Below are positions 5,152-5,163 of a stretch of 5,163 nt of DNA, in pieces. Under the pieces are notes generated by a model. That model saw only the letters and a program-made list of their open reading frames with translations, did not search any database and was not told where the DNA came from. A program made the translations under genes and the position numbers. Position 1 is the stretch's first letter, and the number at the start of each line of letters is the position of its first letter. Source of the stretch: CAZUXE01 sp964624585. GTDB lineage: Bacteria > Hydrothermota > Tepidihabitantia > B3-TA06. The stretch lies in the NCBI GenBank assembly GCA_964624585.1, contig CAZUXE010000067.1, forward strand, positions 1 to 5,163. Direction: 5' to 3'.

Positions 5152-5163
5152 TAAAGATAATGT

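Overview
The window looks like part of a bacterial chromosome from a Gram-negative-type (diderm) lineage. Two genes encode lipoproteins with lipobox cysteines followed by Asn, Shine-Dalgarno sites are clear, and gaps are AT-rich. The presence of a [NiFe]-hydrogenase maturation protease suggests anaerobic or H2-linked metabolism. The style (FP..G..W.Y lipoproteins, very short signal peptides, TPR proteins) recalls uncultured FCB/WOR-3-like phyla, but this is an impression and the taxon cannot be fixed from the sequence.

Layout. Positions 1-386 are non-coding and structured: two near-identical copies of a ~52-bp double-hairpin repeat (34-86, 112-163), then a perfect 11-bp stem-loop (284-309), a weak candidate promoter, and a possible 8-residue leader ORF overlapping the next gene's start. 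Positions 387-1643 hold two tandem plus-strand genes for paralogous small lipoproteins of unknown function. A 22-bp perfect palindrome followed by a T-rich stretch, resembling an intrinsic terminator, lies inside the signal-peptide codons of the second. Positions 1644-1982 are a non-coding gap between convergent gene groups.

Positions 1983-5098 are a tightly packed minus-strand operon read right to left: ridA (RidA/YjgF enamine/imine deaminase), a predicted exported TPR protein, a family 4-type glycosyltransferase, and a HycI/HyaD-type hydrogenase maturation protease. Spacings are a 23-nt gap, a 4-nt TTGA stop/start overlap and a 23-nt overlap. A good sigma-70-type promoter (TTGACA, 17-bp spacer, TAAACT) sits just upstream of ridA at 5123-5151.

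The operon genes do not form a known pathway. RidA and the hydrogenase protease are housekeeping or maturation functions, the glycosyltransferase suggests surface glycan or glycolipid synthesis, and the TPR protein probably mediates protein contacts in the envelope. No hydrogenase structural gene is visible. I do not see a clear new defence or mobile system. The most unusual signals are the terminator-like palindrome inside a signal peptide, the paired double-hairpin repeats, and the uncharacterised lipoprotein pair.
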